Assembly (NCBI RefSeq): GCF_008830225.1
Contig: NZ_WAIE01000005.1
Coordinates: 140,276-204,275 of the forward strand
Length of the DNA: 64,000 nt
DNA from: Pseudodesulfovibrio senegalensis
GTDB lineage: Bacteria; Desulfobacterota; Desulfovibrionia; Desulfovibrionales; Desulfovibrionaceae
Direction of reading: 5' to 3'
The notes beneath the pieces were generated by a model, which searched no databases, was not told where the DNA came from, and worked only from the letters and a program-made list of their open reading frames with translations. A program made the position numbers and the translations under genes. Shown here piece after piece: positions 30,206 to 40,968 of this stretch. How positions within the stretch are numbered: the stretch's first letter is position 1; the number at the start of each line of letters is the position of its first letter.

Positions 30206-31278
30206 CCGCCGGACATGGCCAACACGTCATTGGCAATACGCTGCAAAGGAAGAACCTTGTTCACCCCACCCATCTTGATGGCTTCCTGCGGCATACCGAA
30301 AACAACAGAAGTTGCCTCATCCTGTGCGATACAATATGCCCCGGCATCGTGAAGCTCCTTCATCCCCCTAGCTCCGTCATCGCCCATGCCGGTCATGATG
30401 GCGGAGACAACATTCTTTCCGGCAAACCGAGCCCCTGACCGAAACAGCACGTCCACCGAGGGACGATGTCGCGAAACCAATGGACCGTCCTTCACTTCAA
30501 CATAGTATTTTGCCCCGGAGCGCTTCAAGAGCATATGCTTGTTGCCGGGAGCGATAAGCACAAGCCCACGAACCATGGCATCGCCGTCCTGGGCTTCCTT
30601 GATGTTCACCCGGCATATGCTGTTGAGACGGTTGGCGAACGCCGTGGTAAAATGCTCGGGCATGTGCTGCACAATGGCGACAGGCGGGCAATCCGGGGGC
30701 AACTGCTCCAAAAAGACACGCAGGGCCTCTGTCCCTCCGGTCGAGGCTCCCACCAATACGATTTTTTCGGTTTTCTGTACGTTTTGGGGTCTGCCCATGG
30801 GTATCACCGCATCAGCGTCCAGTTTCGGTTGAACCTTGATGGGAGCGGCCGGAGGTTTCACGCGTTTTCCCTTGGAGAGGGCCGCGGCCTTGACCACGTC
30901 GCACAAGCGGATACGCGATTCTTCAAAAAATTTCTTTGTCCCCATCTTCGGCTTGGTAATGACTTCAACAGCACCGTATTCCAATGCCTTAAGCGCATTC
31001 TGACCGCCAGCCTGTGCCAGGGAAGAACACACGACGACCGGGATGGGATGTTGCGACATGATCTTCTTCAGGAACGTCAACCCATCCATCCGGGGCATCT
31101 CGATATCCAGGGTAATGACGTCAGGAATCTCCTTGCGTATTTTCTCAGCCGCAACAAAAGGATCCACAGCCGTCCCCATCACCTCGATTCCAGGATCGGA
31201 ATCAAGGATATCGGTCAAAGCCTGCCGGACAACAGCAGAGTCATCCACAACAAGAACGCGTATCTTTTTGCCTACCAT
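30202..31278 (-). CDS. cheB: protein-glutamate methylesterase/glutaminase CheB
   Basis: Demethylates chemoreceptors to reset adaptation. 358 residues: receiver domain (about 1-120; [14 protein letters not shown] with acidic pair, phosphorylated Asp in [13 protein letters not shown]), linker, then catalytic domain (about 165-358) with nucleophile Ser in [12 protein letters not shown], His in VQHMPEHFT, and Asp in [12 protein letters not shown]. The start at 31278 has GGGA 8 bases upstream; an ATG at 31302 overlapping the cheA stop is an alternative. It directly follows cheA. Confidence 0.94.
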   Translation of the reverse strand: MVGKKIRVLVVDDSAVVRQALTDILDSDPGIEVMGTAVDPFVAAEKIRKEIPDVITLDIEMPRMDGLTFLKKIMSQHPIPVVVCSSLAQAGGQNALKALEYGAVEVITKPKMGTKKFFEESRIRLCDVVKAAALSKGKRVKPPAAPIKVQPKLDADAVIPMGRPQNVQKTEKIVLVGASTGGTEALRVFLEQLPPDCPPVAIVQHMPEHFTTAFANRLNSICRVNIKEAQDGDAMVRGLVLIAPGNKHMLLKRSGAKYYVEVKDGPLVSRHRPSVDVLFRSGARFAGKNVVSAIMTGMGDDGARGMKELHDAGAYCIAQDEATSVVFGMPQEAIKMGGVNKVLPLQRIANDVLAMSGG

Positions 31279-31298
31279 CGCTTCATTCCCGTTGAACT

Positions 31299-33482
31299 TC
31301 ATGCATTGTCAACCACTATACGACGAACCAAACTCGGCACATCCAAAATAAGGGCGATTGAACCGTCACCCTTGATGGTCGCCCCGGAAATTCCTTCCAC
31401 ATCCTTATAAACCCGGCTCAAACTCTTGATCACAGTCTGATGCTCGCCGATGACCGTATCCACGACAATACCGACACGGCTTCCCTCCACACCAGTAATA
31501 ACGATCTGTTCTATACTGGGCTGCTCGCCTTCCACCATGAAAAAATCACGCAAATGGATATAGGGAACGATCTCTCCCCGCAGATGCAGCAAAGTATGCC
31601 CACCCTCGGTCTCTTCAATCTCGGCCCGGTTCAATTCCACACATTCTTCCACAAGCGACAGAGGGATGACATAAAATTCATTGCCAACCTGCACCTGCAG
31701 CCCATCGATAATGGCCAGGGTCAATGGCAGCCGTATAGTGATGGTCGTTCCCTTGCCGACCCTGCTATCAATATCGATAATGCCCCGCAGAGAATCGATG
31801 GCCCGCTTGACAACGTCCATTCCCACACCGCGGCCCGAAACATTGGTAACCTTCTGGGCCGTGGAAAATCCCGGCTCGAAAATGAGCTTGAACAATTCCT
31901 TGTCTGAAAGCTCGGCATCCGGGGAAATCATGCCCCGTTCCACGGCTTTGGCTCGGATTGCCGCCGGGTCCATGCCCTGACCGTCGTCCGTAATCCTTAT
32001 AAGGACCTCGCCTCCGGAGTGCTCGGCAGAAAGCAGGATCATGCCGGCCGCAGGTTTGCCAGCGGCTTCACGTACATGGGGAATCTCGATGCCGTGGTCG
32101 ATGCTGTTGCGCAACAAATGGACCAGCGGATCCCCAAGGCGCTCAATAACGGTCTTGTCCAGTTCGGTTTCCGCTCCATTGGTATTAAGCACGATCTCCT
32201 TGTTCAATTCGGAAGAAAGGTCACGCACCAACCTGCGAAACTTGCTGAAGGTCGTTCCTATGGGCAACATGCGGATTCCGAGCGTCGAATCCCTGAGTTC
32301 ATCGCTCAAACGCTCCAATTCCTCAGAAAGAGCGGTCATTACAGGGTCGGAGCGTTCGCTGACAACCTGTGATATCTGGGCCTGAACAATAACCAGTTCG
32401 CCCACCAGATCCACAAGCCAATCCAATTTTTCCGCAGCCACCCGGATGCTTGAAACAGCTTCCTTTTTCTTCTGCATGGACTGCTCTTCCTTGGCCTTGG
32501 CCTGACGGGAAACAGCCTTGGACAACTGTTCGTCGTCAACCTTTCCGGATTCCTTGAGGATCTGCCCGATAGGCTTCTGCTTTTTCAGGGCGTCCTCAAT
32601 ATCTTCGGGCTGCACTGCTCCTTCTTCCACGAGCAGTTCGCCAATCCGTGGCGTCTCCTCAAATTCGTCTGTCGATTCTTCCTCGGGTTCAGTGGCAACC
32701 GGCTGAGCCTGTTTCCCGGAATCGCCAGCCTCCCCTTCAGGTTCTGCAGCGGTAACGTCAACGCTGAGGTCGACACTGGTGAACAGAAAAATATCCCTGA
32801 TGTCTTCCGCCCCCTTTGCCGTGGCAAAGCGAACATCCCAGACATATCCGTCTTCCATTGCCTGCCCGGTTTCAGGCTGAGCTTCGATTTTCAGTTCACC
32901 AATCTTGGCAAGTTCGTCCAAGAGCGGTTCAAGGCATGCAATATCGCCACCGGACTCATCCTTGACCACCACATGAATCAAGAAATCCTTCAATGGAAGC
33001 TTCGCAGAATCGTCTTCCGGCGCTTCGGAAGCAGTGGCATCATCTTCGTGTACTTCGCCTTCGCCGACACCCTCGTCCGAAACGGCTGCCTCATCCCCCT
33101 CCCCGCTGGAAAGCTGTTGCAACCCCAACAGAATGGCAGACATCCCTTCCGGGTCCACCACTTCTTCGGAGTCGGCGTTGTCGAGCATCTTCTGGATATG
33201 GTCCCGAGCCTTGAACGCAAGGTTCAAAAGATCCGTTGAAATGACCAACTCTTCCGAACGGACCATATCAAAAACCGTTTCAACCTCATGGGTAAACTCG
33301 GCGATGTCCTCGAATCCGAACATGGACCCGGAGCCCTTGATGGTATGCAGGGCCCTGAACACTCGGTTGACGAGGTCCATATCTTCGGGCGCGTCTTCAA
33401 GCTCAAGCAAAGAGCCCTCAAGCTCGCTCAAAAGATCGTACGCCTCTTCCTTGAATATTTGCCGATTCAAATCATCTGACAT
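31299..33482 (-). CDS. cheA: chemotaxis histidine kinase CheA with an inserted MshEN-like repeat
   Basis: 727-residue kinase that phosphorylates CheY and CheB under receptor control. Order: Hpt P1 (about 1-105) with phosphorylated His46 in [14 protein letters not shown]; acidic linker; a P2-like region (about 165-245); a tandem motif at about 279-327 resembling the PilB/MshE N-terminal c-di-GMP domain ([20 protein letters not shown] then [17 protein letters not shown]); P3 dimerisation helices (about 340-400); ATPase P4 ([28 protein letters not shown]); and CheW-like P5 (about 570-727). GGGGAG precedes the ATG. Own promoter; between the H-NOX receptor and cheB. The inserted motif is unusual. 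Confidence 0.94.
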   Translation of the reverse strand: MSDDLNRQIFKEEAYDLLSELEGSLLELEDAPEDMDLVNRVFRALHTIKGSGSMFGFEDIAEFTHEVETVFDMVRSEELVISTDLLNLAFKARDHIQKMLDNADSEEVVDPEGMSAILLGLQQLSSGEGDEAAVSDEGVGEGEVHEDDATASEAPEDDSAKLPLKDFLIHVVVKDESGGDIACLEPLLDELAKIGELKIEAQPETGQAMEDGYVWDVRFATAKGAEDIRDIFLFTSVDLSVDVTAAEPEGEAGDSGKQAQPVATEPEEESTDEFEETPRIGELLVEEGAVQPEDIEDALKKQKPIGQILKESGKVDDEQLSKAVSRQAKAKEEQSMQKKKEAVSSIRVAAEKLDWLVDLVGELVIVQAQISQVVSERSDPVMTALSEELERLSDELRDSTLGIRMLPIGTTFSKFRRLVRDLSSELNKEIVLNTNGAETELDKTVIERLGDPLVHLLRNSIDHGIEIPHVREAAGKPAAGMILLSAEHSGGEVLIRITDDGQGMDPAAIRAKAVERGMISPDAELSDKELFKLIFEPGFSTAQKVTNVSGRGVGMDVVKRAIDSLRGIIDIDSRVGKGTTITIRLPLTLAIIDGLQVQVGNEFYVIPLSLVEECVELNRAEIEETEGGHTLLHLRGEIVPYIHLRDFFMVEGEQPSIEQIVITGVEGSRVGIVVDTVIGEHQTVIKSLSRVYKDVEGISGATIKGDGSIALILDVPSLVRRIVVDNA
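32502..32648 (-). other. MshEN-like tandem motif inside cheA
   Basis: Encodes CheA residues about 279-327. The first 24-residue unit has R1, I2, G3, L6, V7, G10, V12, I17, L21 and Q24, fitting the published MshEN pattern R-L-G-xx-hh-xx-G-hh-xxxx-L-xxx-L-xx-Q. The second unit keeps G3, L6, G10, V12, L17 and Q24. The spacer between units is one residue rather than the usual five, so true c-di-GMP binding is uncertain. Confidence 0.6.
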
Positions 33483-33539
33483 GCAAACGCTCCCCAAGCT
33501 TCCCTCTGGAACAGGTCAGGACCAAAACGATAGCCGATA

Positions 33540-33568
33540 GTCATACCATACAGCCCCATACTGTCGAA
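33540..33568 (-). promoter_or_regulatory. sigma-70-type promoter of cheA-cheB
   Basis: On the minus strand TTCGAC (33563-33568) and TATGAC (33540-33545) are separated by 17 bases, about 55 bases before the cheA start and downstream of the H-NOX receptor gene. Confidence 0.45.
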
Positions 33569-33612
33569 TACGCAACCATCCGGTTATTATTATTTTCAAA
33601 AAAAAATAAAAA

Positions 33613-35700
33613 TTATGAGACAAAACGAATTTCCGCACGGGCGGTTTCCTGGTCGAACGGCTTGACCTTAATCTCGACACGTTCACCCTTGAACTCCGCA
33701 GCACCCAACAGAATGCCTTCGAAATAATCGAACAGCCCGCGTCGGGAACGATAGTTCATAAACAGCTCATCCCCCTTGTCCTCATAGGTAAACGTCGGCG
33801 GCGTGATTCCGGGGGCGTCCTTGGTGAGTTGGCTATGCACATCGTTCATGCGCATATAAAACTCCTTGAGCGTTTCGTCCTTGAAATAGCGTCGATACAT
33901 CTTGTAAAAACCCTTGACGGTGTATCGGCCAAGATCAAGAAAAAACTCCCGCGACGAACTTCCCGTTTCTTCTGCCACAAAATCGGCCATCTGCTGCAAA
34001 ACCGCATCCGGATACCCGCTGGCAGGCAGGAACACGGGATCACCCATGACCTTCTGCATGGATTCATACACGGCACTGCCATATTGATTCTTGACGAACT
34101 CTTGGGTCAACTTGGGCAGAATCCCCTTCATTTCCCCTTCAGATTCACGGAAAGAGGGGCCGCTTCCTTGTTCGGCATCCTGAAAGTTCATGGATACGGA
34201 AAGCAACTCCTGTGCGAGCTCCGCAAGATCACGTGTGGCAGAGGCAGCCTGCCCGGCTCCCTCGTCAGCCTCACGGGCAACCAGGGCAATATCCTCAACG
34301 CTGCTCCCGATTTCTTCGGCAGCGGCAGACTGCTCTTCTGCGGCAGTGGCTATCTGGGCCACCCGGGAAACCATATCCTCGATGCGCTCCATGATCTGCT
34401 GCAAGGCATCGCCGGCCTGATTGGAAAGATCCGTACTCTGGTTGACCTGCTTTTCGGTACGATCCATGGACTCCATGGCGTGTGCAGATCGTTCTTGGAT
34501 GGTATGAATAGCCTCTTCCACTTCCTTGGTCGCGGTCATGGTTTTTTCCGCGAGTTTCCGCACTTCGTCGGCGACCACGGCAAACCCTCGCCCAGCTTCA
34601 CCGGCCCTTGCCGCCTCAATGGCAGCGTTCAGGGCAAGCAAGTTGGTCTGATCAGCTATGTCATTGATGACACTTATTATACGACCAATCTCTTCGGCTT
34701 GCGAATCCAATTGACCAACCACCTGTGCCAACTGTCCGGCCGAGTGGGAAACCCCATTGATGGCTTCGACGGCGTTGGAAACCATGTCGACACCGGATTG
34801 CGCCGAAACACGCGCTTCGTCCGCAGCCCGGGACGTTGCCGAGGCATTGCCCGCAACTTCCAGGACCGTGGCTGTCATTTCCTCCATGGCAGTAGCCACG
34901 GTATCGGTCTGATGGCTCTGCTTCTGCGCCCCACGTGCCTGTTCATCGGCAGATGCCGAAAGCTCTTCGGATGCCGAGGCGACCCGTTCGGCCAGAGTCC
35001 GTATTTCGCCCCCCACGGAAACCATCTGCTGCTTCTGGGCCTCAATATCGCGCTGCTGCCTGACCACCTCTTCCATGCTGAGGAAAGAGGCTACTACGCC
35101 ATATACCTCCCCAGCCTCGTTGAAGACAGGACGAACAAACATATGGACGGGTACGGTCTTGCCCATCCATAATTCAAGATCAACCGCGGCGTCATACGGT
35201 TTACCGGACTTCAACACCTTGCCGGTGATGGATACTCCCTGCTTGTTGTAAAAAGCCTGGCCAACAGTGAAACCAACGACCTGAGTGACTGGTTTTTCCA
35301 ACAAATCCAAAACAGCCTCAGTGGCAAGAAGGATCTTCCCATTCCGGTCACAGACAACAACATGGTTACCCAGGACCTTGAGCGCATCACGATAAAACCC
35401 GACCTCAACAAGCCTGTTCTCATAGTAGGAATGAATTGGTTCTATAATACTTTCAAAACCGGTCCCTTTCAGGAGATCTGAAACAAGGTTCACATCCTGC
35501 AAATTGGCCCCGTCTTCCAGCAAAAGCCGAACATTCCGCAACCAACGGGCAGACAGCCAAGCCCCGACAATCCCCGCAACGAGGATGCACACCAACGCAG
35601 CATACAGTACTGTCCCTCCGCCAAAGTAATGGGCAGCCGAAAATATAAAAACTGCAAAAAAAGCAATGGACAAAGGCACATATACAAACCGATTAGACAT
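33613..35700 (-). CDS. methyl-accepting chemotaxis protein with PAS domain and C-terminal H-NOX haem domain
   Basis: 695 residues. Two N-terminal membrane helices (about 8-25, 30-50); a cytoplasmic PAS domain (about 100-215, [16 protein letters not shown]); a signalling coiled coil with [19 protein letters not shown]; then an H-NOX (HNOB) domain at about 524-695. The H-NOX has the proximal haem ligand His622 (MNDVHSQL), PPTF, and the haem-propionate signature Y650-x-S652-x-R654 (NYRSRRGL). H-NOX domains bind NO or O2 through haem, so this receptor should steer the cell by gas ligands. GAGGG precedes the ATG at 35700. cheA and cheB follow on the same strand. Confidence 0.93.
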   Translation of the reverse strand: MSNRFVYVPLSIAFFAVFIFSAAHYFGGGTVLYAALVCILVAGIVGAWLSARWLRNVRLLLEDGANLQDVNLVSDLLKGTGFESIIEPIHSYYENRLVEVGFYRDALKVLGNHVVVCDRNGKILLATEAVLDLLEKPVTQVVGFTVGQAFYNKQGVSITGKVLKSGKPYDAAVDLELWMGKTVPVHMFVRPVFNEAGEVYGVVASFLSMEEVVRQQRDIEAQKQQMVSVGGEIRTLAERVASASEELSASADEQARGAQKQSHQTDTVATAMEEMTATVLEVAGNASATSRAADEARVSAQSGVDMVSNAVEAINGVSHSAGQLAQVVGQLDSQAEEIGRIISVINDIADQTNLLALNAAIEAARAGEAGRGFAVVADEVRKLAEKTMTATKEVEEAIHTIQERSAHAMESMDRTEKQVNQSTDLSNQAGDALQQIMERIEDMVSRVAQIATAAEEQSAAAEEIGSSVEDIALVAREADEGAGQAASATRDLAELAQELLSVSMNFQDAEQGSGPSFRESEGEMKGILPKLTQEFVKNQYGSAVYESMQKVMGDPVFLPASGYPDAVLQQMADFVAEETGSSSREFFLDLGRYTVKGFYKMYRRYFKDETLKEFYMRMNDVHSQLTKDAPGITPPTFTYEDKGDELFMNYRSRRGLFDYFEGILLGAAEFKGERVEIKVKPFDQETARAEIRFVS

Positions 35701-35796
35701 AGCTGTTTCCCTCTCAGGCATTTTCACCATCAAAACCGAAAGAATATCGCTTCTTGTGATGCTCTTTTTGGTTACTCAGATTCTCCAAGGATTTCA

Positions 35797-35825
35797 ATAA
35801 GAGCATTACAAAAGCAGAAAGGCAA
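35797..35825 (-). promoter_or_regulatory. possible promoter of the H-NOX receptor gene
   Basis: On the minus strand TTGCCT (35820-35825) and TCTTAT (35797-35802) with a 17-base spacer. The -35 box overlaps a 15-base inverted repeat (35823-35837). The leader would be about 90 bases. Confidence 0.35.
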
Positions 35826-35837
35826 TTAGACTAATTG
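35823..35837. repeat. 15-base inverted repeat at the -35 region of the H-NOX receptor gene
   Basis: CAATTAGACTAATTG is a perfect palindrome with a one-base centre. It covers the stop codon of the DUF2062 gene and the proposed -35 box of the receptor gene, so it could be an operator. Chance is possible. Confidence 0.4.
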
Positions 35838-36355
35838 GAAGAGGACCTTTTTTGAAGAATACGAATGGCTCGCCGCTCGCGGTAGCGACGTATAATGAAA
35901 TGAGACAGAAAATACGTAAGCAACGTTGCCGGAATGCCGACAATGAGTCCGCCGGCAAAAATCACGGAAAACAGTTGCCAGCCCGAATCGATGAGCTGAG
36001 CCATTTCCAAGCGAGAGGGGTCGAAGGTTACCCCCTGAAAGGGCAAGAAAAAATCTCCGACAAGAAAAAGAAAATAGTAAAACGGCGCCATGGTGAACGC
36101 ATTTGAATAGCAGGTTGCCAACCACGCAGCGAGCTTGTTGACCCGAAACACAAAAGCCAGGGCGATCACCACCACGGACTGAAACGGAATAATCGGCATG
36201 GCTCCGATAAAAACACCGAGGGCCAGAGCAAAGGCCAATTCCCGGGGCGTCGACTTCTGACGCAGGACACGAAGGTACCAGTAACGGGAGCTCCGCTTCA
36301 GACGCAGCCACAGGCCGCCCTCTGCTGCACTGTCATTCATTTTGCTCTCGCCCAT
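35831..36355 (-). CDS. DUF2062 membrane protein
   Basis: 174 residues, DUF2062 family. N-terminal charged part, then STPRELAFALALGVFIGAMP (about residues 36-55), a motif typical of the family, and about four membrane helices. Function unknown; family members sit in the inner membrane and often neighbour envelope genes. GGAG is 5 bases before the ATG, which follows the fusA stop by 2 bases, so it is co-translated with the EF-G paralogue. Confidence 0.85.
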   Translation of the reverse strand: MGESKMNDSAAEGGLWLRLKRSSRYWYLRVLRQKSTPRELAFALALGVFIGAMPIIPFQSVVVIALAFVFRVNKLAAWLATCYSNAFTMAPFYYFLFLVGDFFLPFQGVTFDPSRLEMAQLIDSGWQLFSVIFAGGLIVGIPATLLTYFLSHFIIRRYRERRAIRILQKRSSSN

Positions 36356-36357
36356 GG

Positions 36358-38409
36358 TTACTCCAGAATGTCGAAACGGGAAAACTTCATGACAAATCCG
36401 GCCCGCCCCTGAGTGGCAGAACGAAGCTCCGTTGAAAAACCGAACAATTTCCCCAGCGGCGCAAGGCCTTCAACAACCTTCTGTCCGGCTTTGTCAGTCA
36501 TTCCTTCAATCTTGGCACCCTTTGCCCCCAACAAACCCACAACATCGCCGACATGTTCTTCAGGAACACCGATTTCGACCCACATGATGGGCTCGAGCAG
36601 CTTGGGTTCAGCCTCTGCAAGAGCGGAGCGGACAGCCATGGCAGCAGCCATGCGATACCCGGCTTCACTGGATTCCCCTTCCCGTTTCTGCAGATCCAAC
36701 ACACGAACGCGAACATCCTGCACCGGGTAGCCGCGAACAACGCCACTTTGCAGGGCATCCGTAATCCCCTCATTCACGGCATCCAACCATACCGAGGGCC
36801 ACACATCCGGGTCCACGGCAAAAGAGATGTCGAGACCGGAGTCCCGCGGTGCCGGTTCCACCTCCAGAGAGACCTGCCCGTAATGCAGGGTTTCGCCCAA
36901 CTCCCGGGCAAATTCCCCTTGAGCCGAAGCCTTGCAGCCCACGGTTTCCTGATAAACAACCTGTGGGCGGCCGGTTCTGGGCTCCAGCCCGTATTCGCGC
37001 TTGAGGCGCTCGCAAATGACCTCAAGATGCAATTCACCCATGCCCGAAACGATAATCTGCCCGGTATCCTCGTCCGTGCCCACTTCAAGCGTTGGGTCCT
37101 CAAGAAGATATTTCTGCAGCACTTCATCTAGCTTGTCAGCCTCTTCACTGTTTCGAGGCTCCATGGCCAAGGAAATGACCGGACGGTAATCATCAATCTC
37201 CTCAAGGACGATCCGGTTGTCCTTGAGACACAGGGTATCGCCTGTCCGGGCAAATTTCATCCCCGCAGCACCGACGATATCGCCAGCATAGGCCGCATCC
37301 AGTTTTTCCTTTCTGCCCGCGTGCAACCGAAACAGACGCGCCACGCGCTCATCCTTGCCCTGAGTCTGGTTGTAGACGGTCTCCCCGGCCGAAATGCCTC
37401 CTGAATACAACCGCATGAGCGCAAGCTTTCGCCCTGAATCGAGAGAAACCTTGAAAACCAACGCGGAAAGAGGATCAGCCCCATTCACGGAAAAAGATTT
37501 TTCCACGCCGGTCTGCGGGTCAGTTCCCACAGCGGGCGGCACATCCAGGGGGCTTGGAAGATACCTGCACACGGCATCCATAACGGGTTGCACGCCCACA
37601 TTCTTGAGGGCGGAACCGCACAGGACCGGCACAATCTGCAACTGCAGCGTGCCTTTCCGGATAGCAGCACACAATTTTTCCTGAGGGATATCCTCACCTT
37701 CCAGATACAGGCCAAGCAATTCCTCATCCTGGTCGGCGGCGGCCTCCACAAGCCGTTCCCGCCAGGGAGTCAATCGCTCGACTTCCTCGGTTGTGAGTTC
37801 ACGGACCTGATACTGTTCTCCCTTGGATTCGGCATCAAAAACAAAACATTGCATGGCCACGAGGTCAAAAACGCCGCGCATGTCCTGCCCTTGCCCGTCC
37901 GGATACTGCAAGGCCACGACGTTGGCTCCCAACTTGGTTCGCATGGACGCAAGCACTGCCTCGTAATCCGCGCCGAGCCTGTCCAGCTTGTTGACAAAGG
38001 CAATCTTGGGCACGTTGTAGCGCTCGCTCTGGCGCCAAACAGTTTCCGACTGAGGCTCCACTCCGCTCACGCCGCAAAATACGCCAACAGCACCATCAAG
38101 CACCCGCAGGGAACGTTCCACCTCGATGGTGAAATCAACATGACCGGGAGTATCGATTATATTGATGACCCGGCCGTCCCATTGGCAGGTGGTCACGGCA
38201 GAAGTGATGGTAATGCCCCGCTCCTGCTCCTCGGGCATGTAGTCCATGGTGGCTGTGCCGTCGTGCACTTCTCCTATGCGATGGATCTTCTTGGAATAAT
38301 AAAGAATCCGCTCTGTAAGCGTGGTCTTGCCGGCATCGATATGCGCAATGATGCCGATATTCCTGAGATTCTCAAGATGACGTCGAGAAGGTTTGCCTGT
38401 TTTGCTCAC
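36358..38409 (-). CDS. fusA: elongation factor G paralogue (EF-G2 type)
   Basis: 683-residue translational GTPase with all EF-G domains. G1 [12 protein letters not shown] (about residues 22-33), G2/switch [10 protein letters not shown]3 DTPGHVDF (about 86-93), G4 NKLD (about 140), then domains II-V ([20 protein letters not shown] in domain III). The start is GTG with GGAG 8 bases upstream. It does not sit with rpsL, rpsG or tufA here, so it is probably the second EF-G found in many bacteria, whose role (for example ribosome recycling only) is not clear from sequence. Confidence 0.9.
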   Translation of the reverse strand: MSKTGKPSRRHLENLRNIGIIAHIDAGKTTLTERILYYSKKIHRIGEVHDGTATMDYMPEEQERGITITSAVTTCQWDGRVINIIDTPGHVDFTIEVERSLRVLDGAVGVFCGVSGVEPQSETVWRQSERYNVPKIAFVNKLDRLGADYEAVLASMRTKLGANVVALQYPDGQGQDMRGVFDLVAMQCFVFDAESKGEQYQVRELTTEEVERLTPWRERLVEAAADQDEELLGLYLEGEDIPQEKLCAAIRKGTLQLQIVPVLCGSALKNVGVQPVMDAVCRYLPSPLDVPPAVGTDPQTGVEKSFSVNGADPLSALVFKVSLDSGRKLALMRLYSGGISAGETVYNQTQGKDERVARLFRLHAGRKEKLDAAYAGDIVGAAGMKFARTGDTLCLKDNRIVLEEIDDYRPVISLAMEPRNSEEADKLDEVLQKYLLEDPTLEVGTDEDTGQIIVSGMGELHLEVICERLKREYGLEPRTGRPQVVYQETVGCKASAQGEFARELGETLHYGQVSLEVEPAPRDSGLDISFAVDPDVWPSVWLDAVNEGITDALQSGVVRGYPVQDVRVRVLDLQKREGESSEAGYRMAAAMAVRSALAEAEPKLLEPIMWVEIGVPEEHVGDVVGLLGAKGAKIEGMTDKAGQKVVEGLAPLGKLFGFSTELRSATQGRAGFVMKFSRFDILE

Positions 38410-38412
38410 TAT

Positions 38413-39252
38413 CTACACTCCGTTTGTCCAACACACGCAATGATTGATGAAAAACGCAGGACGCAACCAAGGCCAAACCCAGCAAAATTCACTGCCGACA
38501 CCAAAAACAAGGGGAAAACATCCCGCAGCTTCCTGAACATGGGAATTGTCCACAAAAGCCACGGCAGCGCAATCATCCTGCCAACGGCCCAGACCCGGCT
38601 GAACCGAGTCGTCCTCCGGCACAGGCATATCACCATATACGCGCAAGGCCAATGACGGATGCGCAAAACGCAGCAGCGAAATATCCGGAAAAACATCCGA
38701 TCCGGCCACGATAACGCCGTCACCATGGGCAGGCAGAAACACGGGGCGCAACGCTTCGTCGACTTCCGCATCAACATCACCGAGCAACACCAACCGCCCC
38801 TGCCCGCAACCTGCAGCCATATGGGAAAGAAGTTGCTGCATCCGGTCACACGGCATCTCGCCGACCAATTCAACGCCGGCCAATTCCAAGGCCACCAACA
38901 GCGAATCTGGCCATGGTGATTGCTCGTCACGGACCACCAGAATTTCTCGCACTCCCGCGGCTATGGCGGGAATTATGGCGGCCAGCAGTCTGGCCGGTGA
39001 ATCAAGGTCTGCCCCGCAGACAAAAACAGTCCAGTCGGCTGGGCTCCGCTCCTCTCCGGCGGTCCAGCCGTCCTTACCGATTCTTTCACGTGAGGACGCG
39101 ACGAACCGCTCTGGGCAGGACCAGTCCCACAGGCGTGAAATCAGGGTTTTGAGAATGGCACGTTTTTCGTCGGCAACAGCCGCGTACGCGCTGCCAAAAC
39201 GTTCATCGTCAACAAGGTGGGATTCAACCCAGGAGGGGATGCATTCGTTCAT
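38413..39252 (-). CDS. protein of unknown function, weakly HisD/ALDH-like
   Basis: 279 residues, soluble. The middle part (about residues 84-110, PARLLAAIIPAIAAGVREIL) recalls the NAD-binding entry of histidinol dehydrogenase and related aldehyde-dehydrogenase-fold enzymes, but catalytic residues are not evident and the protein is much shorter. I do not assign a function. It ends 3 bases before the fusA start and lies 16 bases after a hairpin following bamD. Confidence 0.65.
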   Translation of the reverse strand: MNECIPSWVESHLVDDERFGSAYAAVADEKRAILKTLISRLWDWSCPERFVASSRERIGKDGWTAGEERSPADWTVFVCGADLDSPARLLAAIIPAIAAGVREILVVRDEQSPWPDSLLVALELAGVELVGEMPCDRMQQLLSHMAAGCGQGRLVLLGDVDAEVDEALRPVFLPAHGDGVIVAGSDVFPDISLLRFAHPSLALRVYGDMPVPEDDSVQPGLGRWQDDCAAVAFVDNSHVQEAAGCFPLVFGVGSEFCWVWPWLRPAFFINHCVCWTNGV

Positions 39253-39268
39253 GAGCCGTCCATAAGTG

Positions 39269-39293
39269 AAAGGCGGCCTCCGGGGCCGCCTTT
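39269..39293 (-). terminator. terminator-like hairpin after bamD
   Basis: A strong stem (AAAGGCGGCC with GGCCGCCTTT) is placed 8 bases after the bamD stop and 16 bases before the next start codon. Only a short T-run follows on the minus strand, so termination may be partial. Confidence 0.5.
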
Positions 39294-39300
39294 CAAAATG

Positions 39301-40032
39301 TTACAGCCAATTCTTGAGCCATAGCAACCAGCTTTCCTGAATGCGCATGCGCTCTTCGTCGGCCAAGGTCTTCTGATATTCGAAGTAGGCGTATTCCGCT
39401 CTTCGCCGGGCGTAGTCCCGCAAGTCCGGCACGTCCGCGAAGTTCTCCACGACGTACTTGTAGCGATTCCACGCAGGGCCGTATCTATCCGTACGCCAAT
39501 AGAAGTCGGCAACGTACAACTCGTGCTCCGCCAGAATCCGACGGCTCTTGAGAATGTAGTCGCGAGCCTGTGCGGCATATTCGGAGTCAGGAAAGGACTG
39601 CTCCACGCGGTAGAAATACTCCAAGCCTTCCTTGATGTTGTCCTGCCTGCGGTCAATGCCCTTGAACATGTTGAAATTGGACATCCCTACCTGAAACAGG
39701 ACATAGGGTATATTCTCGTTGGAAGGATGCATGGCCTCGAATTCCTTGTAGGCATCAAGGGCTTCAAGATATTTTTTGTCAAGGTAGTAAGCGTCAGCAA
39801 GGGCTATTTCCCCTTTCAGGGAATAGGGGCTGAACGGGAACTTGTCCTTGAGCTTAACAAAGTAATCCTGAGCATTCAGGTAGTCCTTGTCCTTCATGGC
39901 ATCCATGCCGGCTTCCCAGAGTTCCTGAGCGGTATCTTCCGGGGGCGGCAAAAAGTAGTAATCGATAAATCCGCAACCGGATGCACCGGCCACCACAAGA
40001 AAAAGCACTATGGCTGCTGCAAATTGCCTCAA
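39301..40032 (-). CDS. bamD: outer-membrane assembly lipoprotein BamD
   Basis: 243-residue lipoprotein of the BAM complex, which inserts beta-barrel proteins into the outer membrane. Lipobox GASGC (Cys20), then TPR-like helical repeats from about residue 35 (AQELWEAGMDAMKDKDYLNA, YSLKGEIALADAYYLDKKY, SEYAAQARDYILKSRRILAE), the BamD pattern. The start is TTG, with GAGG 5 bases upstream; no better start exists. It follows trxB by 14 bases. Confidence 0.9.
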   Translation of the reverse strand: MRQFAAAIVLFLVVAGASGCGFIDYYFLPPPEDTAQELWEAGMDAMKDKDYLNAQDYFVKLKDKFPFSPYSLKGEIALADAYYLDKKYLEALDAYKEFEAMHPSNENIPYVLFQVGMSNFNMFKGIDRRQDNIKEGLEYFYRVEQSFPDSEYAAQARDYILKSRRILAEHELYVADFYWRTDRYGPAWNRYKYVVENFADVPDLRDYARRRAEYAYFEYQKTLADEERMRIQESWLLWLKNWL

Positions 40033-40046
40033 ATCAACCTCAAGCG

Positions 40047-40967
40047 TTATTCGGACAGTTGTTCCAGATATGCAAACGCGGATGTGGCTGCAGTGGCTCC
40101 ATCACCTACCGCAGTGGCCACCTGTCGGCACAATTTGGCACGAATATCTCCGGCCGCAAAAATACCGGGCACATTGGTCCGCATCTCCACGTCCGTGACG
40201 ATTCCGTTGGATTCCATCTCCACCTCGCCGGGAACAAAGTTCACCACAGGTTCGAAGCCGACAAAGATGAAAACTCCATCCACTTCAAGGCTGGATTTCT
40301 CTCCGGTCTTGGTGTTGGACAAAGCGAGGGATTCAACGTCTTCCGCCCCCACGATTTCATCAACGACCGTGCTACGCAGGATTTCAATCTTGTCGTTGGT
40401 AAAACATTTGTCCTGATAACAGAGCGCACCCCGAAAATCATCGCGCCGATGGATGAGATAGAGCTTCTTGACCAGGCGAGCCAGATACAAGGCTTCCTCA
40501 AGGGCCGAATTGCCCCCGCCCACAACAGCGACGGTGCGATCCCTGAAGAAGTTGCCGTCGCAGAGAGCGCAGTACGATACGCCGCGACCCACAAGACGTT
40601 GCTCCCCCGGTATGCCGAGGTTGCGATAGCGGGCACCGGTTGCAAGCACAATGCTCTTGGCTCCCACGACCTGATCCCCCACCTCAATCTCATGGACGGG
40701 ATTGCCCACACGAATCTCGCGGACCTCATCCATGATCTTGTCATGGGGATACAGATCAAGATGGGCAGCGAGCTTGTCGGCAAGCTCGTACCCTTTCAGC
40801 GGCTCCGGAAAACCGGGATAATTCTCGATTTCCTCGGTCATCAGGACCTGTCCGCCCGGGGCCATCTTTTCAATCATGAGCACCTTGACCCCGGCCCGCA
40901 AAAGATAAAGGGCAGCCGTCATTCCTGCCGGCCCGCCCCCTATGACAACAGCGTCGTATGTATTCAT
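40047..40967 (-). CDS. trxB: thioredoxin reductase TrxB
   Basis: FAD enzyme that reduces thioredoxin with NADPH. 306 residues: FAD motif VVIGGGPAGMTAALYLLRAG (about 7-26), ATGARYRNLGIPGE, redox-active CALC in SYCALCDGNFF (about 132-142), NAD(P) motif VVGGGNSALEEALYLA, and C-terminal GIFAAGD. It lies directly after trxA and before bamD. Confidence 0.95.
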   Translation of the reverse strand: MNTYDAVVIGGGPAGMTAALYLLRAGVKVLMIEKMAPGGQVLMTEEIENYPGFPEPLKGYELADKLAAHLDLYPHDKIMDEVREIRVGNPVHEIEVGDQVVGAKSIVLATGARYRNLGIPGEQRLVGRGVSYCALCDGNFFRDRTVAVVGGGNSALEEALYLARLVKKLYLIHRRDDFRGALCYQDKCFTNDKIEILRSTVVDEIVGAEDVESLALSNTKTGEKSSLEVDGVFIFVGFEPVVNFVPGEVEMESNGIVTDVEMRTNVPGIFAAGDIRAKLCRQVATAVGDGATAATSAFAYLEQLSE

Positions 40968-40968
40968 C

